Source: Thermoplasmata archaeon (lineage in GTDB: Archaea; Thermoplasmatota; E2; JACPAO01; JAHFTW01). Taken from it: 64,000 nucleotides of DNA. Position 1 is the stretch's first letter. Each line of letters starts with the position of its first letter. The stretch is from assembly GCA_023269235.1 (NCBI GenBank), contig JAHFTW010000006.1:45271-109270 (forward strand), written 5' to 3'. This document shows, piece by piece, positions 31,836 to 39,611 of the stretch. The notes under the pieces are model-generated. The model saw only the letters and a program-made list of their open reading frames with translations. It made no database searches and had not been told where the DNA came from. The position numbers and the translations under genes were made by a program.

Positions 31836-32215
31836 GGCTCGTCGTCCCCGGAGCTCCACGGCTCCATGTCCCTCTGCTGACACACCATCACCGAGACGCC
31901 CGGCGGCAGTGGCGTCCCGTCCGCAAGGTGCCGGATCACGGCCGCGGTCGCCTCGTCCATCTCGGTCACGATCGTTTCAGCCTCGGCGAGCGTCGGGAAC
32001 GCCCTCTTCTCGCACTGCACGGCCTCCGGATCGTTGAGACACGGCAGATGCTTCGCCCAGCCGAAGTCGGGGCCACCGATGAGACGGCGGTAGTTCACTC
32101 CGGCCTTGCACTCGTCGTGCTGGATGCCGTTGAAGCTGACGCAGGAGTGCAGCTCGTGCTGGACCTGACGGTCGTGCTCTCTTGCCCTTGCGATCTTCGC
32201 GGCGAGGTCGTTCAT
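31832..32215 (-). CDS. Hypothetical protein (127 aa)
   Basis: A 127-aa acidic protein with an N-terminal helix (MNDLAAKIARAREHDRQVQH), a Cys/His-containing middle (LHSCVSFNGIQHDECKAGVN) and a C-terminal helix. The spacing of Cys and His could bind a metal but is not a standard finger. ATGA overlap with the upstream gene. Unknown function. Confidence 0.6.
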   Translation of the reverse strand: MNDLAAKIARAREHDRQVQHELHSCVSFNGIQHDECKAGVNYRRLIGGPDFGWAKHLPCLNDPEAVQCEKRAFPTLAEAETIVTEMDEATAAVIRHLADGTPLPPGVSVMVCQQRDMEPWSSGDDEP

Positions 32216-32592
32216 CGCTTCTTCTCCTCTCCGGACGCGGCGGCGTCGAAGGCGGCGCGGGAAGCGGCGATGCGGTCGGCGATGGCTGCGCCGCCACAGT
32301 TGCATTTACCTCCGCCTGCACCACTTGCTCCGACTCCGGCACATCCGTGCTTATGAATGACGAGTGGGCCGACCGCGTACGGTTCCGGGTCCGATCCCAT
32401 CTCCGCCGCCCTCATCTCCACCGCCGCCTCGGCGACGGCCAGGAGACGGGGGAGGTTGTTGCGGGCGAAGGCAGCGAGCTTCTGTGTACAAACGTCGTGG
32501 AGGTAGGCGTCCTCGTCGAACTTCACGGCGGCGCTTTCCCTCTCCAGCCGCTTCCCTTCCTCCACGATCTCGGCGAGCGTGCGCGGGGTCAC
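32212..32592 (-). CDS. Hypothetical protein (126 aa) with His/Cys cluster
   Basis: A 126-aa protein whose first 75 residues are helical (LAEIVEEGKRLERESAAVKF and LPRLLAVAEAAVEMRAAEMG). The later part has HKHGCAGVG and KCNCGG, a possible metal site, before a basic end. The helical part is typical of small phage early-gene proteins with an LARNNLPRLLA-type segment. Coupled by GTGA and ATGA overlaps. Confidence 0.6.
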   Translation of the reverse strand: MTPRTLAEIVEEGKRLERESAAVKFDEDAYLHDVCTQKLAAFARNNLPRLLAVAEAAVEMRAAEMGSDPEPYAVGPLVIHKHGCAGVGASGAGGGKCNCGGAAIADRIAASRAAFDAAASGEEKKR

Positions 32593-32879
32593 GAGGCACC
32601 GCCGGGGGCGTAGCTGTCCGAATCGAACCCGGCCCACGGGGGCAATGGTACGGTTCGGCCCGCCAGCGCGTGCGTGCAGTCCGAAAGGAACTCGATTGCC
32701 CCGTCGCGCACGAACGAATGACAGCGCGCACCAACGGTCGTCACGAGCACGGACGGCGAGATCGTCGGTCGCGCCGCGTCGCCGTTGTAGCTCCAGCCCG
32801 TATCAACGCCGTGAGCGCAGCCACAACCGGGGCAGTGGAAGAAGTGCTTATCTCCGGAGTCGTGGATGACGACGCTCAC
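32589..32879 (-). CDS. DUF6527-like small protein
   Basis: A 96-aa protein with the recognisable pattern of a widespread small phage family: FHCPGCGCAHGV, then GWSYNGDAARPTISPSVLV and RCHSFVRDG followed by EFLSDCTHALAGRTVPLPPW. The CPGC pair and the later C-H and D-C residues may bind zinc. Annotated relatives are of unknown function. GTG start, coupled to the upstream gene. The family name is from memory and should be confirmed. Confidence 0.7.
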   Translation of the reverse strand: MSVVIHDSGDKHFFHCPGCGCAHGVDTGWSYNGDAARPTISPSVLVTTVGARCHSFVRDGAIEFLSDCTHALAGRTVPLPPWAGFDSDSYAPGGAS

Positions 32880-33721
32880 CGTCCCCCTCCCTTCTCCCCC
32901 GCCCCGGCCTGCGCGGGGGCCGTGTCGCGCGGTTCGGTTTCGATAGGGGCCGCGTCTGCGCCAAGCCCGTCGTCACCGCACCGCACCTCCGCCTTCTCCC
33001 CGACCTGCGCGGAGAGGGAGCGGACACCCTGCTCCGTCAGTTCACCGCACGGTCCATCGTTGCCGCACCACTCGCACTCGACGCCGTCGGCGTGGCGCTC
33101 GACCTGATGCCAGAGTCCCGCCTCTTCGGCAGCGTCCTGCGCGTCTGCGCCGTCGATATCGCCGGGGTTCCCGCCATCCCACCAGAGCGGCAAGAGGGCG
33201 CGGCCGAAACTGGCGAGGGCCTCGCGTCCGGCCTCGGGGATGCCGTAGGGCGCGAGACATTCCACGAACCGAATCACGCAGCCGCAGATGTCGCACTTGT
33301 CGCCGGTGATCGAAACGTGCGTGCATCGCCCGTTCGCGTCGACGACCTCGGCGCCACAGTCGCTACCGGCCGTCAGCGCCGGGCGGGGGGGCTCCTCGGG
33401 CGCCGTCGCGGCGAGCCGGGCCTCGTAGATCTGCGAGTGCATCCAGTACTGCCACTCGGCAGAATCGAACGAGTAGTAACCCTCGGGTACGATGCTGCCG
33501 AACTCCTCACCCACGCGGCGAGCCACGCGCTCCCACGTCCACGGAGAGTCTGATACCGCGGCGAGGAGAGCGCGGAGAGCGAGCCGCATTCCGTCCACCG
33601 CATCGACAACGGCAGAGGACAGGTCATTCCACTCCTGTGCGTCGGCGTCGTCGAAGGGACCCCTCCACTTCGCCAACGCCTCCTCCGCTTGCTTCCTCGC
33701 CTCCTCCAGCGGGCTAGCCAT
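32876..33721 (-). CDS. Large hypothetical protein with Cys clusters (281 aa)
   Basis: A 281-aa acidic protein. Residues 1-70 form helices (SSAVVDAVDGMRLALRALLA), the middle has an aromatic-rich stretch (EGYYSFDSAEWQYWMHSQIY), and then cysteines appear in SITGDKCDICGCVIRF (around 140-150) and VECEWCGNDGPCGEL (around 214-228), suggesting two metal sites. The last 40 residues are low-complexity. It is probably a fusion of a helical domain with a Cys-rich domain. Unknown function. Confidence 0.6.
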   Translation of the reverse strand: MASPLEEARKQAEEALAKWRGPFDDADAQEWNDLSSAVVDAVDGMRLALRALLAAVSDSPWTWERVARRVGEEFGSIVPEGYYSFDSAEWQYWMHSQIYEARLAATAPEEPPRPALTAGSDCGAEVVDANGRCTHVSITGDKCDICGCVIRFVECLAPYGIPEAGREALASFGRALLPLWWDGGNPGDIDGADAQDAAEEAGLWHQVERHADGVECEWCGNDGPCGELTEQGVRSLSAQVGEKAEVRCGDDGLGADAAPIETEPRDTAPAQAGAGEKGGGR

Positions 33722-33926
33722 TCAGCACCTCCACTGCCATCTGTTCGAGTGCGACCGCCTCTGCGGCGAAGGATTCCTCGTCGTATGCCTGCGCCGCTCC
33801 ACGCTCCACCCGTGCCTCATTCGCGGCCTGCATCGCGACGATGCGAGCAAGACATGCGAACCCGGCGAGCTGATAGCGGACGATGCGGGCGAACTGGTAG
33901 GTATCGAGATGGACCGCCTCACCCAC
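33714..33926 (-). CDS. Small helical protein (70 aa)
   Basis: A 70-aa helical protein (LDTYQFARIVRYQLAGFACL and ESFAAEAVALEQMAVEVLNG). The start is GTG inside the sequence GTGGGTGA, which also contains the stop of the upstream gene; the same arrangement is found one gene further up (34562-34569). No family recognised. Confidence 0.6.
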   Translation of the reverse strand: MGEAVHLDTYQFARIVRYQLAGFACLARIVAMQAANEARVERGAAQAYDEESFAAEAVALEQMAVEVLNG

Positions 33927-34569
33927 GCGGCACCTCCTCCTCCGGCCGCGTCCATTCCGGCGCCGTGTCGAGATCGAGCGCGGCGGATTCGAGCCACGCG
34001 GATTCGAGCCACGTGGATTGAGCCTTACGCGCGGCGTAGGGGTGGGCGTAGCAGGAGGCGTAGCGGGCGGCGTTGTGGGCGTAGGGGTAGGCTGTGTAGC
34101 GGGCGGCGTAGCGGGCGGGGGAGTGGGAGGCGGAGCGGGCGGCGTCATGGGCGGCGCTCATTTCTGCTACCGTGGCTGCGCCAAGAGCAAAACGGCGCGC
34201 AACGGCGATAGTGTTCCAACTGCACTCATCCTTGATGCCGGCCGTCTTGAGAGCCGCTTCCGCAAAATGACATGCAGCGAAACGCAGAAGGGCCGACGCA
34301 TCCACGCGGGCGATGCACCTGCGTTCCCGCGCGGCCCACTTATCTCCGTCCGGGTGCCAGACGACCCCGCGATATTCGCAGCGACCCAAGATCGGACCAT
34401 CGGCGTACGGGAGCGCATCCAGTATCGTCGGGCTACCGTGATAACCACGCACACACGGCTCCGGGTTGTCGATCCGCGGCTCCCAAACGCCGACGGCGGG
34501 CGGTACGTAATCACCGTACGCGCAGCCCCGCGAGTCCAGGAAGTGCCAGCCGTAGACGATGTCACCCAC
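33919..34569 (-). CDS. DUF7666-like protein with Ala/Arg/Tyr pentapeptide-type repeats
   Basis: A 216-aa protein. Residues 1-140 match the plan of a common phage protein family: GDIVYGWHFLD, CVRGYHGSPTILDALPYADG, VVWHPDGDKWAARERRCIAR and a helical region with RRFALGAATVAEM. The next 70 residues are a degenerate five-residue repeat of the AARYA/AHPYA type, followed by two copies of TWLES/AWLES. The repeats are encoded by 15-bp DNA repeats (33983-34150). Related proteins carry variable numbers of AWDAA-type repeats. Function unknown. GTG start overlaps the upstream stop. Confidence 0.65.
   Translation of the reverse strand: MGDIVYGWHFLDSRGCAYGDYVPPAVGVWEPRIDNPEPCVRGYHGSPTILDALPYADGPILGRCEYRGVVWHPDGDKWAARERRCIARVDASALLRFAACHFAEAALKTAGIKDECSWNTIAVARRFALGAATVAEMSAAHDAARSASHSPARYAARYTAYPYAHNAARYASCYAHPYAARKAQSTWLESAWLESAALDLDTAPEWTRPEEEVPRG
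33983..34150. repeat. 15-bp minisatellite within the 33919-34569 gene
   Basis: Two exact tandem 15-bp units (GCGGATTCGAGCCAC at 33983-33997 and 33998-34012) plus a partial third, then about 115 bp of degenerate units around GCGTAGCGGGCGGC with a 15-bp period. They keep the reading frame, so copy-number change by slippage or recombination would add or remove five residues at a time. Confidence 0.8.
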
Positions 34570-35497
34570 GGTCCACCTCGTCCTCCGGGGCGAGGGCGGC
34601 GCGGGTCGAGACGACGTATTTCCGCGCGATCTCGCCCTTCGGGTCCGTCTCCTCACAGACCTTGAGCGCGAGGCCGATCTTCTGTACGCGCGTGAGGCCG
34701 TCGAGCGTGAGGCGGCGGTCGAGCAGATCGTCGATCCGGTGGAGCTCCTGCTCAGCCTCGGTCGTCTTCGCCCCGGCCTGCGCGGAGAGGGCCGAGAGGA
34801 CGGTGAGGAGTCGTGACGAGCACCCGTTAGATACTTCTCGTGCGACGCGAAGACGCGCTTTCTCGAACGACGATCGAGGGATAGCGCGCTCGTACTTCTC
34901 GACGATCCCATTGACGGCTGCTTTCGCCGCCTCCGCGAGCCTCTCCGCGCGGGCGCGCTCGGTCTGCATCGCTGCCAGTACGGCCGGCGCCACGCGCACG
35001 CACTCGTGGTAGTAGTGTCCGCAGGACTCACCGTCCTCGCCGTAACTTTCGTGCTCCGAGGCCGGGCAACCGCAGAGGCAGACGGCGTTGCACTCGCGAA
35101 GGACCGCCTCGCGCTCGGCCAGCGTCCGTTTCGTCCTCTCGTGCTCCTCGCGCTCGGCGGCGAGGGTCGACTCGGCGGCGACGAGCTTGCGTTGTGCATC
35201 GTCGAGAAGTTCGTTGGTCAGCTCTAGAGTGTCGGACCGGCGCCTGTCGGATTCGTCCCGCTCGCACTCCATCGCCTCAACACGCGCCGCGTGGTCCCTC
35301 TCCGCCTTCTCCCGCGCGGCCTCGGAGTCGCGGAGTTTGCCCGACAGCAGAGCCACGGGACCGCCGGCCACTTCCCACGGCGCGATCATCAGCCGGAGGT
35401 CGCTCGCCAGCGTGTCTCGCTGCCTCTTCGCCTCCTCCAGCCTCTCCTCGAGCTCCGCGTAGCTCGGCCCGAGCGTGGATTCGTTCTCGTCACACAT
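34562..35497 (-). CDS. Large coiled-coil protein with central Cys region
   Basis: A 311-aa protein made mostly of coiled coil: residues 15-130 (SYAELEERLEEAKRQRDTLA through EREEHERTKRTLAEREAVLR) and 175-300. The middle (around 133-165) has CNAVCLCGCPASEHES and ESCGHYYHECVRV, a likely zinc-binding hinge. The start ATG at 35497 has CGGAGG six bases upstream. Long coiled coils with Cys centre are seen in some phage early proteins of unknown role. Confidence 0.65.
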   Translation of the reverse strand: MCDENESTLGPSYAELEERLEEAKRQRDTLASDLRLMIAPWEVAGGPVALLSGKLRDSEAAREKAERDHAARVEAMECERDESDRRRSDTLELTNELLDDAQRKLVAAESTLAAEREEHERTKRTLAEREAVLRECNAVCLCGCPASEHESYGEDGESCGHYYHECVRVAPAVLAAMQTERARAERLAEAAKAAVNGIVEKYERAIPRSSFEKARLRVAREVSNGCSSRLLTVLSALSAQAGAKTTEAEQELHRIDDLLDRRLTLDGLTRVQKIGLALKVCEETDPKGEIARKYVVSTRAALAPEDEVDRG

Positions 35498-35613
35498 CGT
35501 TCCTCCGTCAGGAGAGAGAGCCGCCCCCACCGAAAAGTCGGTAGCACCTTCGGCGCCCGAAGACGCCTTGCTGGGATCTCGTCACTGGCAAAGAGCGGGC
35601 GGCGTGTTTTCAT
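35389..35613 (-). CDS. Doubtful 74-aa gene in the gap after the replication initiator
   Basis: An ATG at 35613, three bases after the initiator stop, opens a 74-residue basic frame that fills the 118-bp gap but then overlaps the coiled-coil gene by 109 bases in another frame. The first 40 residues (MKTRRPLFASDEIPARRLRA and on) could be real; the rest is Arg-rich and looks like the shadow of the next gene. Otherwise the gap 35498-35615 shows only the next gene's ribosome-binding site. Confidence 0.3.
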   Translation of the reverse strand: MKTRRPLFASDEIPARRLRAPKVLPTFRWGRLSLLTEERCVTRTNPRSGRATRSSRRGWRRRRGSETRWRATSG

Positions 35614-35615
35614 GG

Positions 35616-36905
35616 TCACTGCCCGACGACGAACTCGACCGGGGCCTCGATGCCGAGGTCGCGGAGCAGGTCTTCGATCACCGGCCGGTACTCGTTCTCG
35701 GCGCATTCGCGAAAGCGTTCTCCGACGACGACGCGGATGACGCCGTTCGTCTCCCCGCTCTGGCGCGTCGGCTTGAACCAGGTCTCGAAGTCGCGCTCGT
35801 CGATCACGTCGCGGAGCCGCTCGAGGACGGCCGGCCAGTCGCCGCCACCTGCAGGCGCCGGCGGGAGCTGGGGACGCTGGGCCGCGCACGGCACCGGCGG
35901 ATGCGCGCCGACGAGAGGTCGGGGAGGGGGCTCGCTGGCCGCCGAGCGGAATGGTCGGTCGTACCGTCCCTCCTCGACCTTCGTGAGGGAGTCGGGCCGG
36001 AGGAGGAAGTCCAGGGTCACCCAGGACTGCCCGAGGAGGTGAGGGAGAGCGGCGAGGCGGCGGACGGCAGCCGCCCATCGCTCGAGGTCGGGCACGGTCT
36101 TCAGCCGGGCGCGCGCCGCCTTCTCCCTGCCGGGGGGCAGGGCCTTCGCCTCCGGGAGGGCTCCTCGGTTCGCGTTCCAGCCTTCGAGGAGCTGGCGAGG
36201 GGAGGGCGCGCGAGCGCCCGGGGAAGCGGAGCTTCCGCTCCCCTCTCTCTCTGTTCCTGTTCCTGTTCCTGCTCCTGATTCCTCGAAGCCTTCGGGAAGG
36301 CTTCCGGGAAAGAGAGACCCCGGAAACCCGGAAGGCTTCCGGGCATCATTCCCGGAAGGCTCCGTGTCATCACTCCCGGAAGCCTTCGGGGAAGGCATCG
36401 GGGAAGGGTTCGGGGAAGGCTTCGGGGAAGCGGGAAGGGGTTTCGGCGTGCCGACCCGCGTCCTTCCGCGCCCGTCGACCCAGAGCGGCTCATCGAAGAC
36501 GTCCGGATAGAGGCAGGATTCCCGCAGGGTACGGATCGCTTCGTCGCGCAGCTCGCACTCCGGGATCTCCGCGATCGCCTTCCGCCAAGCCTTGACGACG
36601 TTCGGACTCTCTGGAGGGTTGTAGTTCACCGCTCGAGGAATCCAAACGACACGGGAACTCCAATCTGCGCGCACCATTTCGCGTTTTTCGAGCTCGAAAA
36701 ATGCAGAACGGAACGCGCGAAGGCTCCATCCGATCGCCTCGGCGAGGCCCGCCTCACCCTCGGAAAAGAGGCCAGGGGCGGCCGTCGTGTGGGGGCCGGT
36801 GAGGAGGTAGATCCAGAGGGTCTGCGCGTTCGGCCGGGGCTTCGAGAGGGACCGAAACTTTCCGTCGCCCCACATCCCCACGTCGATCTTCCGGTGGCGC
36901 GCCAC
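35616..36905 (-). CDS. Replication initiator with C-terminal DnaA-N-like domain
   Basis: A 429-aa protein with three parts. Residues 1-130 resemble winged-helix N-terminal domains of phage replication proteins (GDGKFRSLSKPRPNAQTLWI, FELEKREMVRADWSSRVVWI). Residues 150-235 are low-complexity Pro/Ser/Gly. After a helical segment, residues 357-429 (WPAVLERLRDVIDERDFETW, then FKPTRQSG and VVVGERFRE) match the DnaA N-terminal domain, which binds DnaB-type helicase in bacteria. The likely role is to bind the origin and recruit the host helicase. The low-complexity coding stretch contains iteron-like repeats, as in lambda O, so the origin may lie inside the gene. GTG start. Confidence 0.75.
   Translation of the reverse strand: MARHRKIDVGMWGDGKFRSLSKPRPNAQTLWIYLLTGPHTTAAPGLFSEGEAGLAEAIGWSLRAFRSAFFELEKREMVRADWSSRVVWIPRAVNYNPPESPNVVKAWRKAIAEIPECELRDEAIRTLRESCLYPDVFDEPLWVDGRGRTRVGTPKPLPASPKPSPNPSPMPSPKASGSDDTEPSGNDARKPSGFPGSLFPGSLPEGFEESGAGTGTGTEREGSGSSASPGARAPSPRQLLEGWNANRGALPEAKALPPGREKAARARLKTVPDLERWAAAVRRLAALPHLLGQSWVTLDFLLRPDSLTKVEEGRYDRPFRSAASEPPPRPLVGAHPPVPCAAQRPQLPPAPAGGGDWPAVLERLRDVIDERDFETWFKPTRQSGETNGVIRVVVGERFRECAENEYRPVIEDLLRDLGIEAPVEFVVGQ
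36327..36432. repeat. Iteron-like repeats, candidate replication origin
   Basis: CCCGGAAG occurs at 36327, 36351 and 36375, exactly 24 bp apart; the first two 24-bp units match at 19 of 24 positions. The first unit is also a perfect 17-bp dyad (CCCGGAAG-G-CTTCCGGG, 36327-36343). Next come four tandem 12-bp units at 36385-36432 (TTCGGGGAAGGC and variants). Another hexamer repeat (four TGTTCC-type units) is at 36252-36276. All are inside the initiator gene, the position of the lambda origin in gene O. Confidence 0.65.
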
Positions 36906-36906
36906 G

Positions 36907-37176
36907 CTATGCCTTCCCCCTTCTCGAGCTGCGCCGCACGGCGGGCGGCTCCATGGTGATGAGGCTGTACGCGGCCATGAGGCGGCCTGTGACGCCGCGG
37001 CGGTTCCGCTCGACGTCAGACAGGTAGCCCGCCGAGAAAGCCAGCCTGCGGGCCATCTCGCGCAGGCCGATGCCCTTCTTCTCGCGAAGGGCCCGGAGGT
37101 GCCGCCCGTTCGGCGCGTGACGAAGGCTGCCGCACTGCGGGCAGCGGCGCATGACGATGAGGGATGGCTCAGGCAC
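36907..37176 (-). CDS. HTH (XRE-type) regulator with N-terminal CxxC
   Basis: An 89-aa protein with a CPQC pair at residues 12-15, then a Cro/CI-type helix-turn-helix: LRALREKKGIGLREMARRLA followed by FSAGYLSDVERNRRGVTGRL. The short N-terminal Cys segment may bind zinc or form contacts. It starts with GTG overlapping the upstream gene by eight bases and lies directly before the replication initiator, so it may tune early gene expression. A second, different HTH protein is at 42288-42533 on the other side of the helicase block. Confidence 0.8.
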   Translation of the reverse strand: MPEPSLIVMRRCPQCGSLRHAPNGRHLRALREKKGIGLREMARRLAFSAGYLSDVERNRRGVTGRLMAAYSLITMEPPAVRRSSRRGKA

Positions 37177-37465
37177 GTGTTCTCCTCCTCTCCTCCGCTT
37201 TCACTCGGCGGACGTGCCTGCGCCAGCCCTTCGGGAGCCGGCCGCCGAAGGCGCGCCGCATCTGCCAGGAGCGCTTGGCCGGGCGGGCCGCACAGGCGCG
37301 GGCCGCGCGGACGTAGTCGCGGAACGTGGCGCCGGCGGCGCGGGCAGCGGCCCTCACGTCGTTCAGAGACCGGGCGAGGCCGGCGGCCGCCTCGCTCACA
37401 GAGCGCAGGAATGCCGCCGTCTCGGCGCTCATTCGGAGGTCGATCTCGTTCCCGTGGGCCGTCAT
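37169..37465 (-). CDS. Basic helical protein sharing a C-terminal motif with 55774-56055
   Basis: A 98-aa protein with an N-terminal helix (MSAETAAFLRSVSEAAAGLA), a middle helix and a very basic C-terminus GGRLPKGWRRHVRRVKAEER. The last part resembles the end of the unrelated plus-strand protein at 55774-56055 (GRMSRGMRKHVRRVKAGRRR). The basic tail probably binds nucleic acid. ATGA overlap with the helicase gene upstream. Function unknown. Confidence 0.65.
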   Translation of the reverse strand: MTAHGNEIDLRMSAETAAFLRSVSEAAAGLARSLNDVRAAARAAGATFRDYVRAARACAARPAKRSWQMRRAFGGRLPKGWRRHVRRVKAEERRRTRA

Positions 37466-39222
37466 GAAGCCACCTCCTCGACGAGCCCCGGCTCGCCTTC
37501 AGGGTTCTCGCCGGGGAGGCCGAGCCCGCGCTGCCGGAGGTAGCTCTCGGCGAGGGCCTTCACCCGGTCGGTGTCGTCGCCGGCCGTCTCGAGAATCGAC
37601 GCCTGCGGGTCGCGGATGCCGTCGGCCTGGGCCTTCTTCAGGCCGAGGACGTCGACGATCGACGGGTCGGCGCCCGTCTCTGAGACGAGGTAGTAGGCGA
37701 CGACGGGATCCTTCTGGCCGTCGCGGAAGATGCGGCCGGTGTTCTGCTCGTGAACGGCAGGGGACCAGTCGAGCTCCCCGAAGACGACTGTGCGGCAGAC
37801 GTGCTGGAGCCCGTCGAGGCCGGCGCCGGCGCGGAGCGACATCACGAGCAGAGGTGAGGTCCCCTCGATGAACGCCTTCTTCGAGGCCTCCTTCTGAGCG
37901 GGCGACTCGCTCCCCGTGTAGAGGACGGGGCCGAGGTCCTTCAACTGCTCGAGCCAGAGGTCATAGACCGCGCGGTGCCAGCCGAAGAGGACGACGCGCT
38001 CGCCGCTCTCGATCAGGAGGCGAACGAAGTCGGCGACGTAGGGGGCCTTCGCGATGCCCGTCGCCTGGCGGAGCATGTTGGAGAAGTGCTCGCTCGCCTC
38101 CCAGCGCGCGCCCTGCTCGAGAGGTGTCCTCGCGAGGATGATGCGGGCGAGTTCCTCCGCGGCGTGCCCGACCTTGTGGAGGGCCTCCGTGTCGGAGTCG
38201 ACCATGTGGACGACCTTCGAGAGGGGAGGCAACTCGCGCCCGACGTCGGCGCGCGTGCGGCGGATCATCAGGCCCGCGTCGCGCAGGTAGGTGCCGAACG
38301 CCTTCGGCTCCTTCACGCGCTCCTTCCCCTGGTAGCCGACGCACCACTCGGTGACGAACTCGGAGCGAGTCCCGAGCGCGCCCGGGCGGAGGACCTCGGA
38401 GACGTTGAAATATTCCGAGCCCCAATTGAAGATCGGCGTCGCCGAGAGGCCGACGCGGAAGGTGGCGGCGCGAGCGATGGCGGCTGCGGCCTCGTACTTA
38501 GCGGACTCGCTGCGGCGAAGCTCCTGCACCTCGTCGAAGACGATCGTCTTCGCAAGGTTCGAGAGGACTGTCGACCAGCCCGCGAGCTTGTGGTAGTTCA
38601 CGATCAGGACGTCGGGGATGGCGTCCTCCATGAGCCGGAGCTGCTTCTTCTGCCGACCGACGAGCCGGAGGTCGTACGGCTGGCCTTTCCGGATGACGTG
38701 CGTGCGGAGGTCGGGCGCGAAGCGGTGGATCTCGCTCTCCCATTGAAGCGGGAGGTGCGCGAGGGTCACGACGACGGCCGGGAGGGCCTCCGGCACGGTG
38801 AACATGGCGATCGCCTGCGCCGTCTTCCCGATGCCGACGTCGTCGGCGATCAGGATGCCGCCCGACTTCAGCCCGAGCTCGGCGCCGATGCGCTGGTAGT
38901 CGCGCGCGGGGATCGCCAGGTCGAAGGCCCGGGGAGGCGTGTAGCCGGAGAGGAGCGCCTCGACGATGGAGGTCCTCTCCCGATAGGCGGCCGAGCGCGA
39001 GGCCAGGAGATCGGGCGGCTCGACCGTCATCGGGAAGCGCTCGAGGAACCACTCGAGCTCCCGAGCGTTCTCGTCGGTGTCGGAGAGGAGGAACGTCCCG
39101 GTGTGGCTCTTCGCCAGTTTCCCGAAGACGCGCTTCAGGCGGATCGCGACGTGAGGCTCGGGCGTGACCTTCCACGCTCGCCTCTTCCCGTCGTAGACGA
39201 CGGTGCCGAAGGTGCGGCTCAC
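37462..39222 (-). CDS. SNF2-type DNA helicase/translocase
   Basis: A 586-aa superfamily 2 ATPase of the SNF2 type. Motif I is DDVGIGKT (127-134), motif II DEVQ (230-233), motif III GLSATPIFN (258-266) and motif VI QNTGRIFRDGQKDP near residue 525, with the R-x-x-R-x-GQ pattern of SNF2 proteins. Residues 1-100 form an N-terminal domain of the type seen in HARP-like/SMARCAL proteins. It probably moves on double-stranded DNA in phage replication or recombination. GTG start, overlapping the nuclease-like gene, which is its functional neighbour. Confidence 0.87.
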   Translation of the reverse strand: MSRTFGTVVYDGKRRAWKVTPEPHVAIRLKRVFGKLAKSHTGTFLLSDTDENARELEWFLERFPMTVEPPDLLASRSAAYRERTSIVEALLSGYTPPRAFDLAIPARDYQRIGAELGLKSGGILIADDVGIGKTAQAIAMFTVPEALPAVVVTLAHLPLQWESEIHRFAPDLRTHVIRKGQPYDLRLVGRQKKQLRLMEDAIPDVLIVNYHKLAGWSTVLSNLAKTIVFDEVQELRRSESAKYEAAAAIARAATFRVGLSATPIFNWGSEYFNVSEVLRPGALGTRSEFVTEWCVGYQGKERVKEPKAFGTYLRDAGLMIRRTRADVGRELPPLSKVVHMVDSDTEALHKVGHAAEELARIILARTPLEQGARWEASEHFSNMLRQATGIAKAPYVADFVRLLIESGERVVLFGWHRAVYDLWLEQLKDLGPVLYTGSESPAQKEASKKAFIEGTSPLLVMSLRAGAGLDGLQHVCRTVVFGELDWSPAVHEQNTGRIFRDGQKDPVVAYYLVSETGADPSIVDVLGLKKAQADGIRDPQASILETAGDDTDRVKALAESYLRQRGLGLPGENPEGEPGLVEEVAS

Positions 39223-39611
39223 CGGATCCCCCGCAGCACCGGGACGAAGACGAGCGGCTTCCCGTTCAGGATCGGCGGGAGGTGCCGGTGCTTCAGTCGG
39301 GACGAGACGAGGATGAGTCCAGCGATGCGGTCGTGCTGGGCGTAGCGCATGAGCTGGAGGAGGACGTCCTTCAGCGAGCCGTCGACCTTGCACTCGACGC
39401 CGAGGCGCTCGTCCACGAAGAAGTCGACGACGTCGCGAGGGCCGAGGCGGAACTCCGGGTCGAATGGAAGACCGCAGGCCTCGAGCGCCGCCGCGATGCC
39501 GGCCTGAAGCTCCTTCTCGCCTTCGGTGAAGGCGAAACGGTAACGCCCGAGGTACCCGGCGACAAGGCACGCCAGCGTGCACGGGTCGCGGTCGGGAGTG
39601 CCCGCCGTCAT
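39219..39611 (-). CDS. Small PD-(D/E)XK nuclease-like protein
   Basis: A 130-aa protein with the core of a PD-(D/E)XK nuclease: a helix with FTEGEKELQAGIAAALEACG, then DVVDFFVDERLGVECKVDGS, where the Asp and the E-C-K spaced by a strand form the expected metal site, and a later Q-x-x-RY helix (LLQLMRYAQHD) and GLILVSSR strand. It sits immediately before the SNF2 gene; VRR-NUC/SNF2 pairs are common in siphophages, and this looks like an analogous pair. Predicted to cut DNA structures formed in replication. Confidence 0.7.
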   Translation of the reverse strand: MTAGTPDRDPCTLACLVAGYLGRYRFAFTEGEKELQAGIAAALEACGLPFDPEFRLGPRDVVDFFVDERLGVECKVDGSLKDVLLQLMRYAQHDRIAGLILVSSRLKHRHLPPILNGKPLVFVPVLRGIR

